Position numbers and translations under genes: made by a program. Positions 23,991-36,100 of a stretch of 64,000 nucleotides of DNA are shown in pieces. The notes under the pieces were generated by a model, which worked only from the letters and a program-made list of their open reading frames with translations, did no database searches and was not told the origin of the DNA. Numbering within the stretch: the first letter of the stretch is position 1; each line of letters starts with the position of its first letter. Source of the DNA: Gossypium raimondii (lineage: Eukaryota; Streptophyta; Magnoliopsida; Malvales; Malvaceae); contig NC_068575.1 in assembly GCF_025698545.1 (NCBI RefSeq), positions 51,965,980 to 52,029,979 of the forward strand, written 5' to 3'.

Positions 23991-24509
23991 AAATTTCGGC
24001 ATCAACTAACATTGTCCCAACATCCAAAACAAACTTAAAAAAGTATATAATTATCATGTAAAAGAAAATATTCATCAAAGTATCTACCTCTCTCAACTCC
24101 TACCCTTAACAAAATTTTGACTTGGGATGGTGGAGTGATCTGTTTTGATAGTTGGAGAATTTACTAAAATGATTAATTATATAAGGATAATTATTTATAG
24201 TAAAATTTAATAATTTTATAATTATACATTTGATTAAAGAGTGATTTAATAAAAAGTACATAAAAAGCAAAGAATCTATCAATAATTAAAACTTTTATTC
24301 TCTCTATTTGGCACAATACAATATAAAAAGCATATATAAATATATGAATGTAGAGGCATATATAAAAAGCATATATAAATATATGTATGTCACAGAAACT
24401 ATATTCACTTATGTAGAGGCAAGTCTTTAATATATAACTATGGAATCATCAAGAAATGCTTCTATTTTCTTGGAAAAAAAATAAGTATCAAACTTCCAGA
24501 AGTTAGATA

Positions 24510-24615
24510 ATTGCTTACTCGGGACCACCGAAACCCATATTCTTTCCCAAAGCTCCATTATACTTCACCACAACAAGCTTATCCAAAAGCTGCTTAGATT
24601 CACTAATATCTGCTT
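24510..24615 (-). pseudogene. Captured UGPase-like exon fragment
   Basis: The minus strand reads ISESKQLLDKLVVVKYNGAL followed by GKNMGFGGPE and a donor-like GTAAGC. UDP-glucose pyrophosphorylases have [20 protein letters not shown] at the nucleotide-binding loop, with an exon boundary just after it. The glycine-rich loop is altered here (NGALGKNMG), so the fragment is unlikely to encode an active enzyme. Its place inside a CACTA element and next to an unrelated LRR fragment indicates gene capture. Confidence 0.65.
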
Positions 24616-24660
24616 CAAGACAGAAAGAATCCAAACAAATTATACAAGCTGAACTCTAAT

Positions 24661-24830
24661 GTACTGTTAGATTTCCTAAACTGGATGGTATTGGACCTTC
24701 AAAAGAGTTCCCTTGAAATCTCCTATATAAACATTAGGAGTCTTTCTTACACAGATTCATGATTCTTTAAGTTTAGCAAATGTTGAGGGGATCTCACCAC
24801 TTAATGCACAACTGTTAATGTATCTGCCAA
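24661..24830 (-). pseudogene. Captured LRR receptor-like kinase fragment
   Basis: Two minus-strand segments match leucine-rich repeats. The first starts after a TTTGGCAG acceptor at 24823 and reads YINSCALSGEIPSTFAKLK, then stops. The second, about 24720-24662, reads FQGNSFEGPIPSSLGNLT. Both match the ectodomain of LRR-VIII receptor kinases, where such short one-repeat exons are normal. Intron-like DNA separates them, so this was captured as genomic DNA, not as a cDNA. Stop codons make it a pseudogene fragment. Confidence 0.65.
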
Positions 24831-25629
24831 ATTCATAAACCAATTGTTGTTATAATTTCAAAGGTGACTTGTAAAGACAATCACATACAGCCCCTACAAA
24901 GAACTAAAGAAAGTTAGAACTTATAATTCTCCAAGTTCGTATAGAGGAAGTGCAACGGAAATTTACAAATGAAAATAAATATGTTACTTTATTTTAGCAT
25001 CAAAAAAGAAATAGTTTTTCATTTAGTAAATGGTTGGCCGGCCAAGATTTCTCATCCCTCTTATCCCTCTTATCTCTAATCCTCATCAAAGCTTTTCCTA
25101 TATGATAATAAAAGAAGCAATAGAGTTCATTTTCTTCTTCTCAACGATTACATTCACCCAAAATCATCAAAGTTTTTCTTAATGGTTGAATAAAAAACCC
25201 AAAGAACAACGAGAAAAATGCCGTGAAACCATGTAGAAAAAAATCCACAGATCTCAAAATTGGAGACATATAGAGAAATCAGATAAAGTGAACTAAGAAA
25301 CCAACAGAGCCCCAACTTCATGCTATTTACATACACACAAACAAAATACAACAAAGGCAGAGGATGTAGCGGTTTGACTTATTGGTGGTATTTTCTTTAT
25401 TCTTATTCTGGATTTAGAAATTGGTGGAGTGGACACTGATTCGGTTGAAATGAATAGAGGGGGAAAAAAACTCATCCATGAAACAAAACAAAAAAGAAAA
25501 GAAAGCCTTTTTACATACCGTTGAGAAATAAAATTTGGTAACTGATGAAATTGAAAGATAAGTGTATCCAGAAATGCAACAAATTGTTGGGTTCGAGTTG
25601 AATCCTTCTCTTGGCCCAGAGAGAACGTA

Positions 25630-26000
25630 AAAGAGTTTTACTTTTCAAACTTTTCAAACTTATGTTACTTTTCAAACTCATAATAAAAATGAGTCTTGCA
25701 CGATATGTGAGAAAAAAAATGAAAAGTAAGAGGCGTTTTTGGTAGAATAAATGAAAGGGAGATGAAGACGAAGAGAAGCAAGAGAGGTAAACTTGGTATA
25801 GATGGCAAATACAAAACTGGGAACAAACTTACGAGAGCTGGAGAACCAAGTTCCACCGTAAATAACTTCGCTTCTATACGAAGGGATATGAATAACTTCC
25901 TTTGAAGTAGATTTGTTACCATGAATTTTAAGCAATAACTTGTTACCAGAAGCAATGAGAATATCAGTAACTTGCATCGTCGATTTCTAGCTTCTTCTGG
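25630..26000 (-). pseudogene. Exon-like fragment in the CACTA element, source unknown
   Basis: The minus strand from about 25977 reads MQVTDILIASGNKLLLKIHG, continuing to SEVIYGGTWFSSS and then a donor-like CTC|GTAAGT. The frame after that is low-complexity. A short direct duplication 'catcgtcgatttctagct' lies just upstream (25976-26016). It may be a third captured gene segment; no family is recognised. Confidence 0.3.
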
Positions 26001-26309
26001 CATCGTCGATTTCTAGCTAAAATATAAGAGAGAAAAAAGAGGAAAAATGAAACAGAAATAAAAGCAATAGGGATCTGAGTAATGAACACAACAAGATGAA
26101 ATACACACACAAATAAACTAACAAAATAAAAATATTAAGTCTCATATATTTTCCTGGGAAACAAACGGTAGAACTCGTAAGTAGATTGGAGAGTTTTTGT
26201 GCTAAATCGTCTTTGGTACCTCCATTTTCCTCTTCTTTTTTTCATTTTGTTTGCAAAGTTAGGGGTTTTAGGGAGGAAATTTGGGAAAAATCAGCGCCAA
26301 ATTTTTTTC

Positions 26310-27110
26310 TAGGTACAATGAATTTTGTGGCGTTTTAAGAAAAAACGCCATTATTGCTTATTTATAGCGGCGTTATGAAAACACCACAAAATTATTTCAT
26401 TTTGAACAAAACGACGCCGTTTTTCGATTCTAAATTTTTTTTATTTTTTTTATAAATTGATTTATTCTTTGCGGCATTTTTATAGAAAACGCCGCTATTA
26501 CTTACCTTTAGCGGCGCTTCTTAAAAAACGCCGCAAAAATTTTTCATTTTGAACAAAACGACGCCGTTTTGCTATTCTAAATTTTTTTTATTTTTTAATA
26601 AATTGATTTATTCTTTACGGCGTTTTTATAGAAAACGCCGCTATTGCTTACCTTTAGCGGCGCTTCTTATAAAACGTCGCAAAATTTTTTCATTTTGAAC
26701 AAAACGACGCTGTTTTGCTATTCTAAATTTTTTTTATTTTTTTAATAAATTGATTTATTCTTTGCGCGCTTTTATAGAAAAAACGCTATTACTACCTTTA
26801 GCGGCGCTTCTTATAAAACGCATAAAATTTTTTCATTTTGAACAAAAGCAGCGCTTTTGCTCTTCTAAATTTTTTATTTTTTAATAAATTGATTTATTCT
26901 TTGCGGCGTTTTTATAGAAAACGCCGCTATTACTACCTTTAGCGCGCTTCTTATAAAACGCATAAATTTTTTTCATTTTGAACAAAACGACGCCGTTTTG
27001 CTATTCTAAATTTTTTTTATTTTTTTAATAAATTGATTTATTTTGCGGCGTTTTTATAGAAAACGCCACTATTTTATTTTGAACAAAATGACACCGTTTT
27101 GCTATGCTAA
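26310..27110. repeat. Tandem array of about 160-bp GCGGCG-bearing units
   Basis: About five units of roughly 140-165 bp. Each combines a hairpin pair (gcggcgtttttatagaaaacgccgc), 'cctttagcggcgcttctta', 'acgccgcaaaattttttcattttgaacaaaacgacgccgtttt', and an AT-rich tail ending 'aaattgatttattctttgcgg'. Two middle units have lost bases in the GC motifs (for example gcgcgc and acgcataaaa). Confidence 0.8.
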
Positions 27111-27601
27111 AAATTTTTATTTTATTTTTATAAATTGATTTTTATAAAATAAAATAAAAGTACTCTCAAAATAAATATTGTATATTTTAATAAGAAAACA
27201 AATGATAAAATGGTTGTAATTAATTATTAAGTTAGAATTATCTAAATTAAATAATTACCTATATATCCATATCATTTTATTTCATTTTTATTTTTGTATT
27301 TTTTCTTATAATTTGGTCCTCTCCAAAATAAATAATTATACATAAATATCCATATCAATCTATTACTTTTTTAACTTATTTATTAATTCTATTTAAACTA
27401 ATATTTAAATATATCAAATGGTTTAGATTATATTTTTTAAATATAAAAGCATTAATTAATTGTATAAAATTTTATCATTTAACAAATCTCAAGTAAACCT
27501 TAACCTTAAACCCTCTAAATTAACCATTCAATACATATAAAATCTATCTATTATATATCTCTTATATAATTTAAACTATACTCATAATTTCAATATATTG
27601 G

Positions 27602-28440
27602 ATTTATTATTATCTATTTTACAATTATATAAGAACATATTTAAAATATAAATTAATCTAAAGTCAAAACCTTAACTCGACCCCTGAATCCCTAAACCTT
27701 AGATCCCTAACTCTTAACCCTTAACATCTAATCCCTAAACCCCTAACCCCTAAACCTTAAATCCCAACCCTTAAACCATTATCCCTAATTCATAATCCCT
27801 AAATCCATACTCCCTAAACCTTAAATATGAACTCCTAAACCGGCTTTAAATCTTAAATTAATCATATACCCTAAACTAAAAACCCTAAACAAATTTATTA
27901 TTATCTTTTTTACAATTATATAAGAACATATTTAAAATATAAATTAAAAATAATTAATCTAAACCCAAAACCCTAACTCGACCCCTAAATCCCTAACTTT
28001 TAATCCCTAAACCCCTAACCTTCTAACCCTAAATCTTAAATCCTAACCCTAATCCATAATCCCTAAACCCATACTCCCTAAACCTTAAAATATGAACTCC
28101 TAAACCGCCTTAAATCTTAAATAAATCATATACCCTAAACTAAAACCCTAAACAAATTTATTATTATCTCTTTTACAATTATATAAGAACATATTTAAAA
28201 TATAAATTAAAAATAATTAATCTAAACCCAAAACCCTAACTCAACCCCTGAATCCCTAACTTTTAATCCCTAAACCCTAACCCTCTAACCCCTAAACCTT
28301 AAATCCTAACCCTAATCCATAATCCCTAAACCCATACTCCCTAAACCTTAAAATATGAACTCCTAAACCGCCTTAAATCTTAAATAAATCATATACCCTA
28401 AACCAAAACCCTAAACAAATTTATTATTATCTCATTTACA
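27602..28440. repeat. Tandem array, about 263-bp units rich in CCCTAA
   Basis: Three units repeat with a period near 263 bp. The landmark 'aaatttattattatct' occurs at 27891, 28154 and 28417, and a variant at about 27602. Each unit has an AT-rich part and a stretch with many CCCTAAA/CCCTAAC motifs, matching the plant telomere repeat unit. The motifs are scattered and not in pure tandem runs. Confidence 0.8.
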
Positions 28441-28589
28441 ATTATTTTAAATAATAATATTTTAATTTTTCCATGTGTTTTATTTCAAATTATTTCTACG
28501 TGTCATTATTTTTTTCTGAAGATTTTAAATATTCAATTAGAAATAAATTGAATTTTATTTAATATGAATAAACCAATTAAGATAAAATA

Positions 28590-29000
28590 TTTTTAGCGAC
28601 GCTTTTCCAAAAACGCCGCTAAATCCCTAAAGCTCAGAAAACGGTGTCGTGGGCCTTAGGTTTTTTTGCGGCTCTTTCCCAAAAACGTCGCTAAAGCCTT
28701 GAGCATTAGCGGCGCTTCCTTATAAAAGCTGCTAAATCCCCGAAAGCTCATAAAACGGCGTCGTTGGGCTTAGGTTTTTTTGCGGCGCTTTTGTAAAAAC
28801 ACCGCTAAAGCCTGGAGCATTAGCGGCGCTTTCTTAGAAACACCGCTAAATCCCCGAAAGCTCGGGAAACGACGTCGTTGGGCTTAGGTTTTTTGTGGCG
28901 CTTTCTCAAAAACGCCGCTAATGCTTATTTTCAGTGGCATTTTCCGTAATGCGCTGCTAATGATCGATCGTTAGCGGCGTTTTTATCCAAACACCGCTAA
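28590..29000. repeat. Right subterminal GCGGCG hairpin repeats
   Basis: Three to four units of about 110-125 bp contain 'agcggcgctt', 'aaacgccgctaaa' and a conserved 'acggcgtcgttgggcttagg'. They mirror the left subterminal zone in motif content and end at the right terminus of the CACTA element. Confidence 0.8.
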
Positions 29001-29307
29001 AAGCCTGTTTTAGTGTAGTGTCACACTGATTCCACTTGGAGAAGAGACAAATTTGGCCTAGGGTTGAGGCAGGCACTCTGATCTGATCATCCCGAAAGTT
29101 TTGGAAGATGAAGCTCCAACACTAGGCAAGAATGAGACTCACATTCTAATCAATATGAATATATGGTGATAACCATGGATAATGCAATGCTCGTATGAAA
29201 ATAAAACAAATTAAATTAAAAAGAAATAAAAATAGAAAAAGAAGAGATGAGAGATATTGAAAGGATTGTATGAATTCATATTCATAAAATTGTTATTAAT
29301 TATTTTT

Positions 29308-29811
29308 GGGTAAATTACACATAAGATCACTAATTTATTAATAAGTTTATGTTTTAGTCACTCAACTTCAAAAAGTTGTAAAATGATTGTTGAACTATTC
29401 GGAAGTTTCCATTTAAGTCATTGAACTATTCGAAAGCTTTTATTTAGGTAACTGGGTTGTTAATTTTTTTAAAACGTTTAGCTAGTGAGCTCTAAACAAC
29501 AATTTGACGATCGGTACGGTAGATCAACACCCATATACAAGGAGAAGAACATTCCTTAAATCCAAAATGACCTGACAATCAGTGTATCAGAGAAGAAAGT
29601 TGTTTAGATTTTGATTCGCTGATTTGTGACATTTAAAGCTATTTTATAGAAGAAAATAAACCTCAACAGTAGAACTAAAGGAAGGAGAGCTTTCAATTCG
29701 TGCAGACAGTGCAAACCAAGAAGGCCATAAAACAACGAGTTTAACAACCTAACGTCGAGTAACCAAAACATAAACTTAGTATTAGTTTAGTGACCTTGGG
29801 TGTAGTTTACC
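29308..29811. mobile_element. Mutator-like MITE with long TIRs
   Basis: The left end (gggtaaattacacataagat) and the reverse complement of the right end (ggtaaactacacccaaggtc) form inverted repeats that extend about 50 bp. Flanks AATTATTTT (29298-29306) and AATTATTTA (29812-29820) are a 9-bp target duplication with one mismatch, as expected for Mutator-type insertion. It has no coding capacity. Confidence 0.7.
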
Positions 29812-29880
29812 AATTATTTATGTGTTGTGCTCAAAATTTGATTTTGGTCTTCTATTTAAATTTGGGATTTTAATTCATAT

Positions 29881-32291
29881 TGTCGAAACCGTTTTTTGAA
29901 AACAAAAATTTAGTTGTCGACTTTTAAAAATAAAACTGGAGTCGCCACCGATCCTTTATTAGGGTGTGATCGGCTCACCTTAAAAATTATTTTGGCCTAC
30001 GAATTTTGAGAAAACGAGTTTGGGAGTCAGTTACGCATGAGGAAGGGTTAGCACCCTCGTAACACCCAAAATCGGGACCAAATTGACTATTTGATGTCTT
30101 AGTGTCGAAAGTTAAAAAGATTTTAAAATAAGCTTGAATGATGAAATTTACAAAAGGATAACCAATTGTTCAAGTCATGTAAAGAAATCGAGTCCCAATA
30201 CGTTAGGGTACAATTCCTCATAATCTCTGAACTTTGAATATCACTTTATTTTATGTGAAAATCTTCATTTTGAGAAAGTAACATGCCACACCCAATACGT
30301 TAGGGCACAACAAGTTAAGTTCCCAAAAATGATTTTTATGCATTTTGAATAAAAAATATTCTCGGTCATTTAAGATTGACAAAGAAAATCGGAACCCAAT
30401 ACGTTAGGGCCCAATTTCCCTCGAAAATCCCAAACTTCCAATAATGCTTTTATTCAAAAAAAACTTTTAAGTTAAAAAAATAACTTTGATGAACGGTTAA
30501 AACCAAAATATATTTTCAAAATGGGTATATCGAAAGTTAATTCAAAATGTATATGAATACATATTTACAAAATATATATATGGGCACAATATACAAGTAA
30601 GCTTGAAAATATGTATGAGCATGCATTTAACACGTAAATACAAGTGTACATATAAAAGAGAGGTAAAAATATATACGACAAGCTTACAATAATTTCTAAG
30701 AATATGCAGCAAAACATGTGTATGTATACATGAAAATTGTGGAGATAAAAATATCGAAATATGCATATATATATTTACGAAAAATGTATAAGTATATCGT
30801 AAAGAAAATATAAAAACATATGTACATACATATTTATAAAAACTAAAATATAAAAGTTTATTTATATATGTAAAAGTTAGAAAATAAAATAAAAATATAT
30901 AAAATATATAGAGGTATATGTATACTGTATAAAAGAGTGCCTATATATATATATATTATAAAAGCCATGCGTATGTATATGTATCATAAAAAACAATGTC
31001 TGTATGTTATAAAATAATAATAATAATGAATATAGCATATGCATATAAAACATTTAAATATATACAGTATATACATAGATATGATAAGAAACACATGTAC
31101 GTGTACATAGGCATAATAATAATGGTATATAATATTATAGTAAAAATAATATAAAAAAAAGATACTAGCAATATTAATTAAACAAGCTAAAAAATCTAAA
31201 ATACAAGATTAAAGGTTGAATTGCAAACTAGCAAAATTTAAATGCTGATTTCAAAAAAATAAAAAGAAAATAAAAACAAGAAGGGAGCAGATTCAAAAGC
31301 GCGTAATAGGAGGGGGACCAATCGAGCAATTCACCCAGACCTCCAAAACGCCGCGCAGAAAGGGCCCGAATTGAAACGAAAATTAAATATGCGGGCCAAT
31401 TTTAAAACAAATAAAAAGGATTTAATTGATATGCGTTGCAAAAAGGAGGGGCTAAATGCGCAAATTAACCAAAACCCAAAACGCGCGGATCCTCCCCCGG
31501 GTCGGGTCACCGCGCGGGTCGAGAGCTTGGGGGATCAAAACGTCGCTGTTTTAAGGCCACAGAGACCTCCCCCAAACGACGTCGTTTTACTTACTTATAA
31601 AACACCAAAATTTCCACCAAAATTCAGTTTTTCTCCCCCTTTTTTTAAGAGATAGCAAAGAAACCCTCTGCTAGGGTTTCTTCCATGCCGCCGCCGCCGC
31701 GCGAGCCACACCACGGCCTCCGACGACGCCCCGACCTCCGATTGCGACGGAGGGGGACGATTCGACGGTTCCGGCTAAAGGTAAGTCTTTTCCTTTCTTT
31801 TTTTTTGTTATTTTAGGTAAAATAAAATGAAAATAAAAGGAAAAATAATATACATATATACAAAAAGAAACGATGAACAAAGTAAAAACCTTCGAAAAAT
31901 AAAATTTCTCTGTATTTCTTTGTTATTTCTTGTATCTTTTCTCTCTTCCCTATTTACAGATTAAAATCGGGCTTTTATAGCCGAAAATAGAAAAGAAGAA
32001 AATCTAAAAATCAAATATCAATCTATTCTGTTGTTTGCCCGATTTTTGCGCTCTTTTTGTGTTTGTTCTTTGCAGTACGGCCAGATCAACGTGGAGGCTT
32101 TATCTTGTGACGTCTTGTGAGGAGGGACAAAGCGATATCTGGGTGGTTCTTTGCTATGGCGGTTGGAGGGGAGACCTTAGGGTTTCGAAAATTTTTAGTT
32201 TTAATGATTTGTTTATTGGGCTAGGGTTAATTTTTATTGGGCCATACGGGTTGTATATTTATTTGGGCCCGGGCATATTTGGGCTTGTACA
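29881..32291. mobile_element. Solo LTR, TSD CATAT, 2.4 kb
   Basis: Begins TGTCGAAACCG and ends GGGCTTGTACA, with the 5-bp duplication CATAT on both sides (29876-29880 and 32292-32296). No internal retroelement domains follow, so this is a solo LTR left by LTR-LTR recombination. It is a longer relative of the LTR at 45442. A GC-rich section at 31.3-31.76 kb holds a TATA-like ttataaaac (about 31596), a small open frame from ATG 31685 and a splice-donor-like AAAGGTAAGT near 31780. The motif CCAATACGTTAGGG occurs three times near 30.2-30.4 kb. Confidence 0.9.
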
Positions 32292-32487
32292 CATATACTT
32301 CAATTTGATATGTTGATATGTTTTGATCATTTTATTTTTTGTAATGGTATTAGTTCGTTTAAATAGTTCCGACTATAATGCTAGCATAGATTTTTAAAAA
32401 AAAAATATTACTTCTACATAATGAGTAGAAGAGGTGTTTTAAGAAAAAAAAATCTATATTAACATTTTAACTGGAACATTTAAGGCA

Positions 32488-32932
32488 TAATAATAAATTT
32501 AACTCCTAGCATATCATTTTTATCACTTTGGCCTTAATTCTTTTATGGGGGATCACTTTGGCCTTCAACCTTTAAAATTTAGTCAATTTGCTTTTTTCCT
32601 TTAAATGGAAAGTTAACTAAATAGTTAAAATTTTAACAATATTGACATTGTAACTCAAGTGGCAGTTCACGCATCTTCATACAAATTCAAAGAAATTAAT
32701 AAAAAGTTATAAAAAATTTAGAAACATTGTTCATGTTAGTGGTGAAATACATGTAAATTGTCATGCAGACTGCCACATCAATGCCATTAAATTTTCAACT
32801 AATTAGTAAGTTTTTCATCCAAAACAAAGCAATTTGATTAAATTTTGAAAATTGAGGGCCAAAGTGATAAAAGAAAAGAAATAAGGCCAAAGTGACAAAA
32901 TGAGTAAATATAAATGCTAAATTTGTCTTTAT
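32488..32932. mobile_element. MITE with inverted ends
   Basis: The left end region (tttatcactttggccttaat) and the reverse complement of the right end (tttgtcactttggccttatt) are near-identical, and the symmetry extends about 50 bp outward to 'aaattta'. The interior is non-coding. The exact target duplication is not clear. Confidence 0.6.
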
Positions 32933-33111
32933 ACCAATATTTAATTATGTTAATTAAATGCCAAATTTAAATATCCTAAAAGGACCAATAACGTAATTTC
33001 ATCAGGTTATACCATGCATTTACAGATAATGAAGCAATCTAAAATCAAACAAAATAACATTAACATTACTTAGACGAGGAAACGATTTAGCTTTTGCCTC
33101 CCCTGACCCCA

Positions 33112-36100
33112 TGTAACACCCCTTACCCGTATTCGACATCGGAATAGGGTACGAGGCATTACCAGAACACATACACTTGTAAACGTATTGAACCAAGTTA
33201 TAAAATTTCATCTAAATTAAAAATTTCAAATTATTAACATACTTTTATAATTCTTCACTATATATCCTCAAAATATTATATTCATAATAAATAGGGCCTA
33301 CTAGACCCGATACATACTCATGCAAATCAATGCTTCATTTCCTTTTCATTCATTTCACAATTTCTCATGCTTACAATTCAAATCATATCACTAGCAATTT
33401 CCTTTTAATTCACTTACAATTCAATATCATTAAGATCAATACTAATACGTATTTACCATTTAACTCAATGTTTATCGATTATACCATTCATTAACACATC
33501 TATGAAATTCTCAATTTTGCAATGAAAATATCACTTTGGCTTAAATAACAACATTAATTCAACTCATTATCCCTTTTTCGTCATTTTACACTTCAAGTAT
33601 GAACTTACTATTTCATTATCTTTCTATACTCGTTTCCTATGCATATCACACAAGACATAAATATATCATTCAACCATAGTTGCAAACTAGTGCATTTAAA
33701 CATAATTATTTTTGGAACTAACCACATGATAAACCATTTCACTAGAGATTACATAATTTAAATCTTATCACCACTTTCTTGATCACACGCATATTTCCAT
33801 TTAGGCACATACCATTTCAATGTATAACTTATAAGTTTAACGTGGCAAAATCCAGCCACAACTTGGCCAAAGCCTAAGCATATACACCAAATATGTTAGC
33901 CAAATAAACATATAGCATAAGCATTATAAGCATGGATGAGTACAACATTTGTTCATGTATCAAACTTACCAACATGAGTTAATTCATAAACCATTCATGA
34001 CATTACTTCATGCCAAATCATATACCCAATATGCCATACACACATACTATGAAACTTTATTTTCCCACATGAGTTTAAACCATGACCAATAATGCACAAA
34101 TATAAGCGGTATTTCTATTTCATTGTTTATCAATTATAATCGAACATATGACTAATTATACACAAATAATTCATATATTTTCCAATTTTCCTCCTCCTCC
34201 TCTCCATTCCATATCATTAATGTGTATAACACACTTAAACCACATTATCCCTACTTTCACTATTTTCCTGTATGTAAATTCAAGCTGTCTGTCTGAGTCA
34301 GAGTCACTAATTTATTTATATCTTGAGCTAAAGAGCTCCAAATTAAGATCTGTTAATTTTACCTAAAACTAGACTCATATATATTTTTACCATAAAATTT
34401 TCAAAATTTTTGTCTTAGCTAATAAATACAGTTTATTCTTTAAAGTTTCCCCTATTTCACTGCTTGACGGTTCTGACCCCTCTTCACTAAAAATTAATTA
34501 TCTCATTGTACAGAATTTGGGTAATGTTCTAGTTTGTTTCTTTTGAAAATAGACTCATTCAGAATTCTAAAAATATAAATTTTATTTCATAATTATTTTT
34601 GTACAATTTTTAATGATTTTCCAAAATCAGAATAGGGGATTTCGAAATCATTCTGGCCCTGTCTCACTAAAATTCAAATATCTTATAATATAAAACTCTT
34701 TTGCTTGCTCTGTCTCTTTTATGTGAAAATAGACTCATTCACTTTAATTTCATATATTATTTAGCCTCTAATTCAATTTCCACCATTTTTGGTGATTTTT
34801 CAAAGTCGCACAACTATTGTTGTTCAAAACTATTTTATTTCTAAATTTACTCTTTAATAGTTTCATTACTTCATATCATCTTACTCAAGGGTCGATTAAA
34901 TATCAAACCCAATATTCATCACGTAATCTTATTCATTTCACATGTACTTTCACTTGTCCAATTTCCCAAATGAACACTTCGGAATATTAACCGTTACTCG
35001 GTGGAATCAGCACTTAGCAACCAACTTATATTCAGTGATACGGGGAATCAACACATAGCAACCCCTTTCACAATCAAGGATAAGGTGGAATCAACACTTA
35101 GCAACCACCTTTAAAATCAATAATTCGGGGCATCAGCACTTAGCAACCTCTCGGGGAATCTGTACTTAGCAACCCCTTTTCCATTAGTGATTTGGGGAAT
35201 CTGCACTTAGCAACCCCTTACATTCATTGAATCCTGGTCTAATCCAAGTGTTCAATCGGGAACCTTATTTTACAACATTTTACCAACTTTTTCAAATTTA
35301 ACCACATTTTTGTAATCTACATCAAATATTTATTCTATATTCAATCATATCTCAACAATATATTAAATAAAATTAAAACAATGCATTATTCACATACAAA
35401 TTTATTTAACACTCACATTATTCAATTTAGTCCAAAAATCATACTTTAGAAAAATTACATTTTTGCCCCTAAAATTTCACAAATATTATGATTTTGCCCC
35501 TAGGCTCGTAAAATAATTTTTATTAAATTTCCTTGCATTTTAGGCCTAGCCGAACCATTTTCATAACTATAGCAGTCCATAATTTTCACTTATTCACACA
35601 CTTACACACATTTTACAATCTTTTTACAAACTAGTCCTTTTATGCATTTTCTCCGAAAATCACTTAGTAAAAGTTGTTTATCTAATCATAAACATGTATA
35701 ATCTACCATTAACCATCAAAATACACAAATTTCTAACATGGATCAAAACCTATACCTTTATCATATCTCAAATAAATGGTAGAAATAAATAAATCATGTT
35801 ACAAGGATTTCAAAAACGTGAAAATCATTAAAAACAGGGCTAGAACGGACTTACAATCGAGCTTGGAAGCTTGAAAAACCCTAGCCATGGTTTCTCCATG
35901 CAAAATTCGGCCCCTAGCTTGAAGATGGACAAAAATTGACTTTTAATTTTGTTTTTAATTCATTTTAATTACTAAATGACTAAAATGCCCTTAATGAAAA
36001 ACTTTGGAAACATGTCTAACCATGTCCATTTTTGTCCACCAACTTAACCAATGGTCTAATTACCATATAAGGATCTCCAATTTAAAATTTCATAACAATT

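Larger units (their letters stand above)
22549..29020. mobile_element. Non-autonomous CACTA (CMC/En-Spm) DNA transposon, 6.5 kb
   Basis: The left end CACTACACCAAAACAAGC and the reverse complement of the right end (CACTACACTAAAACAGGC) form terminal inverted repeats that continue imperfectly for about 30 bp. A 3-bp target-site duplication TCA flanks it (22546-22548 and 29021-29023), diagnostic for this superfamily. Subterminal zones at both ends (22.56-22.80 and 28.59-29.0 kb) carry many copies of GCGGCGTTTT/AAAACGCCGC motifs, probably transposase-binding sites. No transposase frame is present, so mobility would need an enzyme in trans. The interior holds tandem arrays and host-gene fragments annotated separately. 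Confidence 0.9.

Noticed and set aside
31371..31655. 94-codon frame in the solo LTR
   Set aside because: Lies in the GC-rich part of the LTR upstream of the likely TATA and start; Lys- and Pro-rich with no family match.
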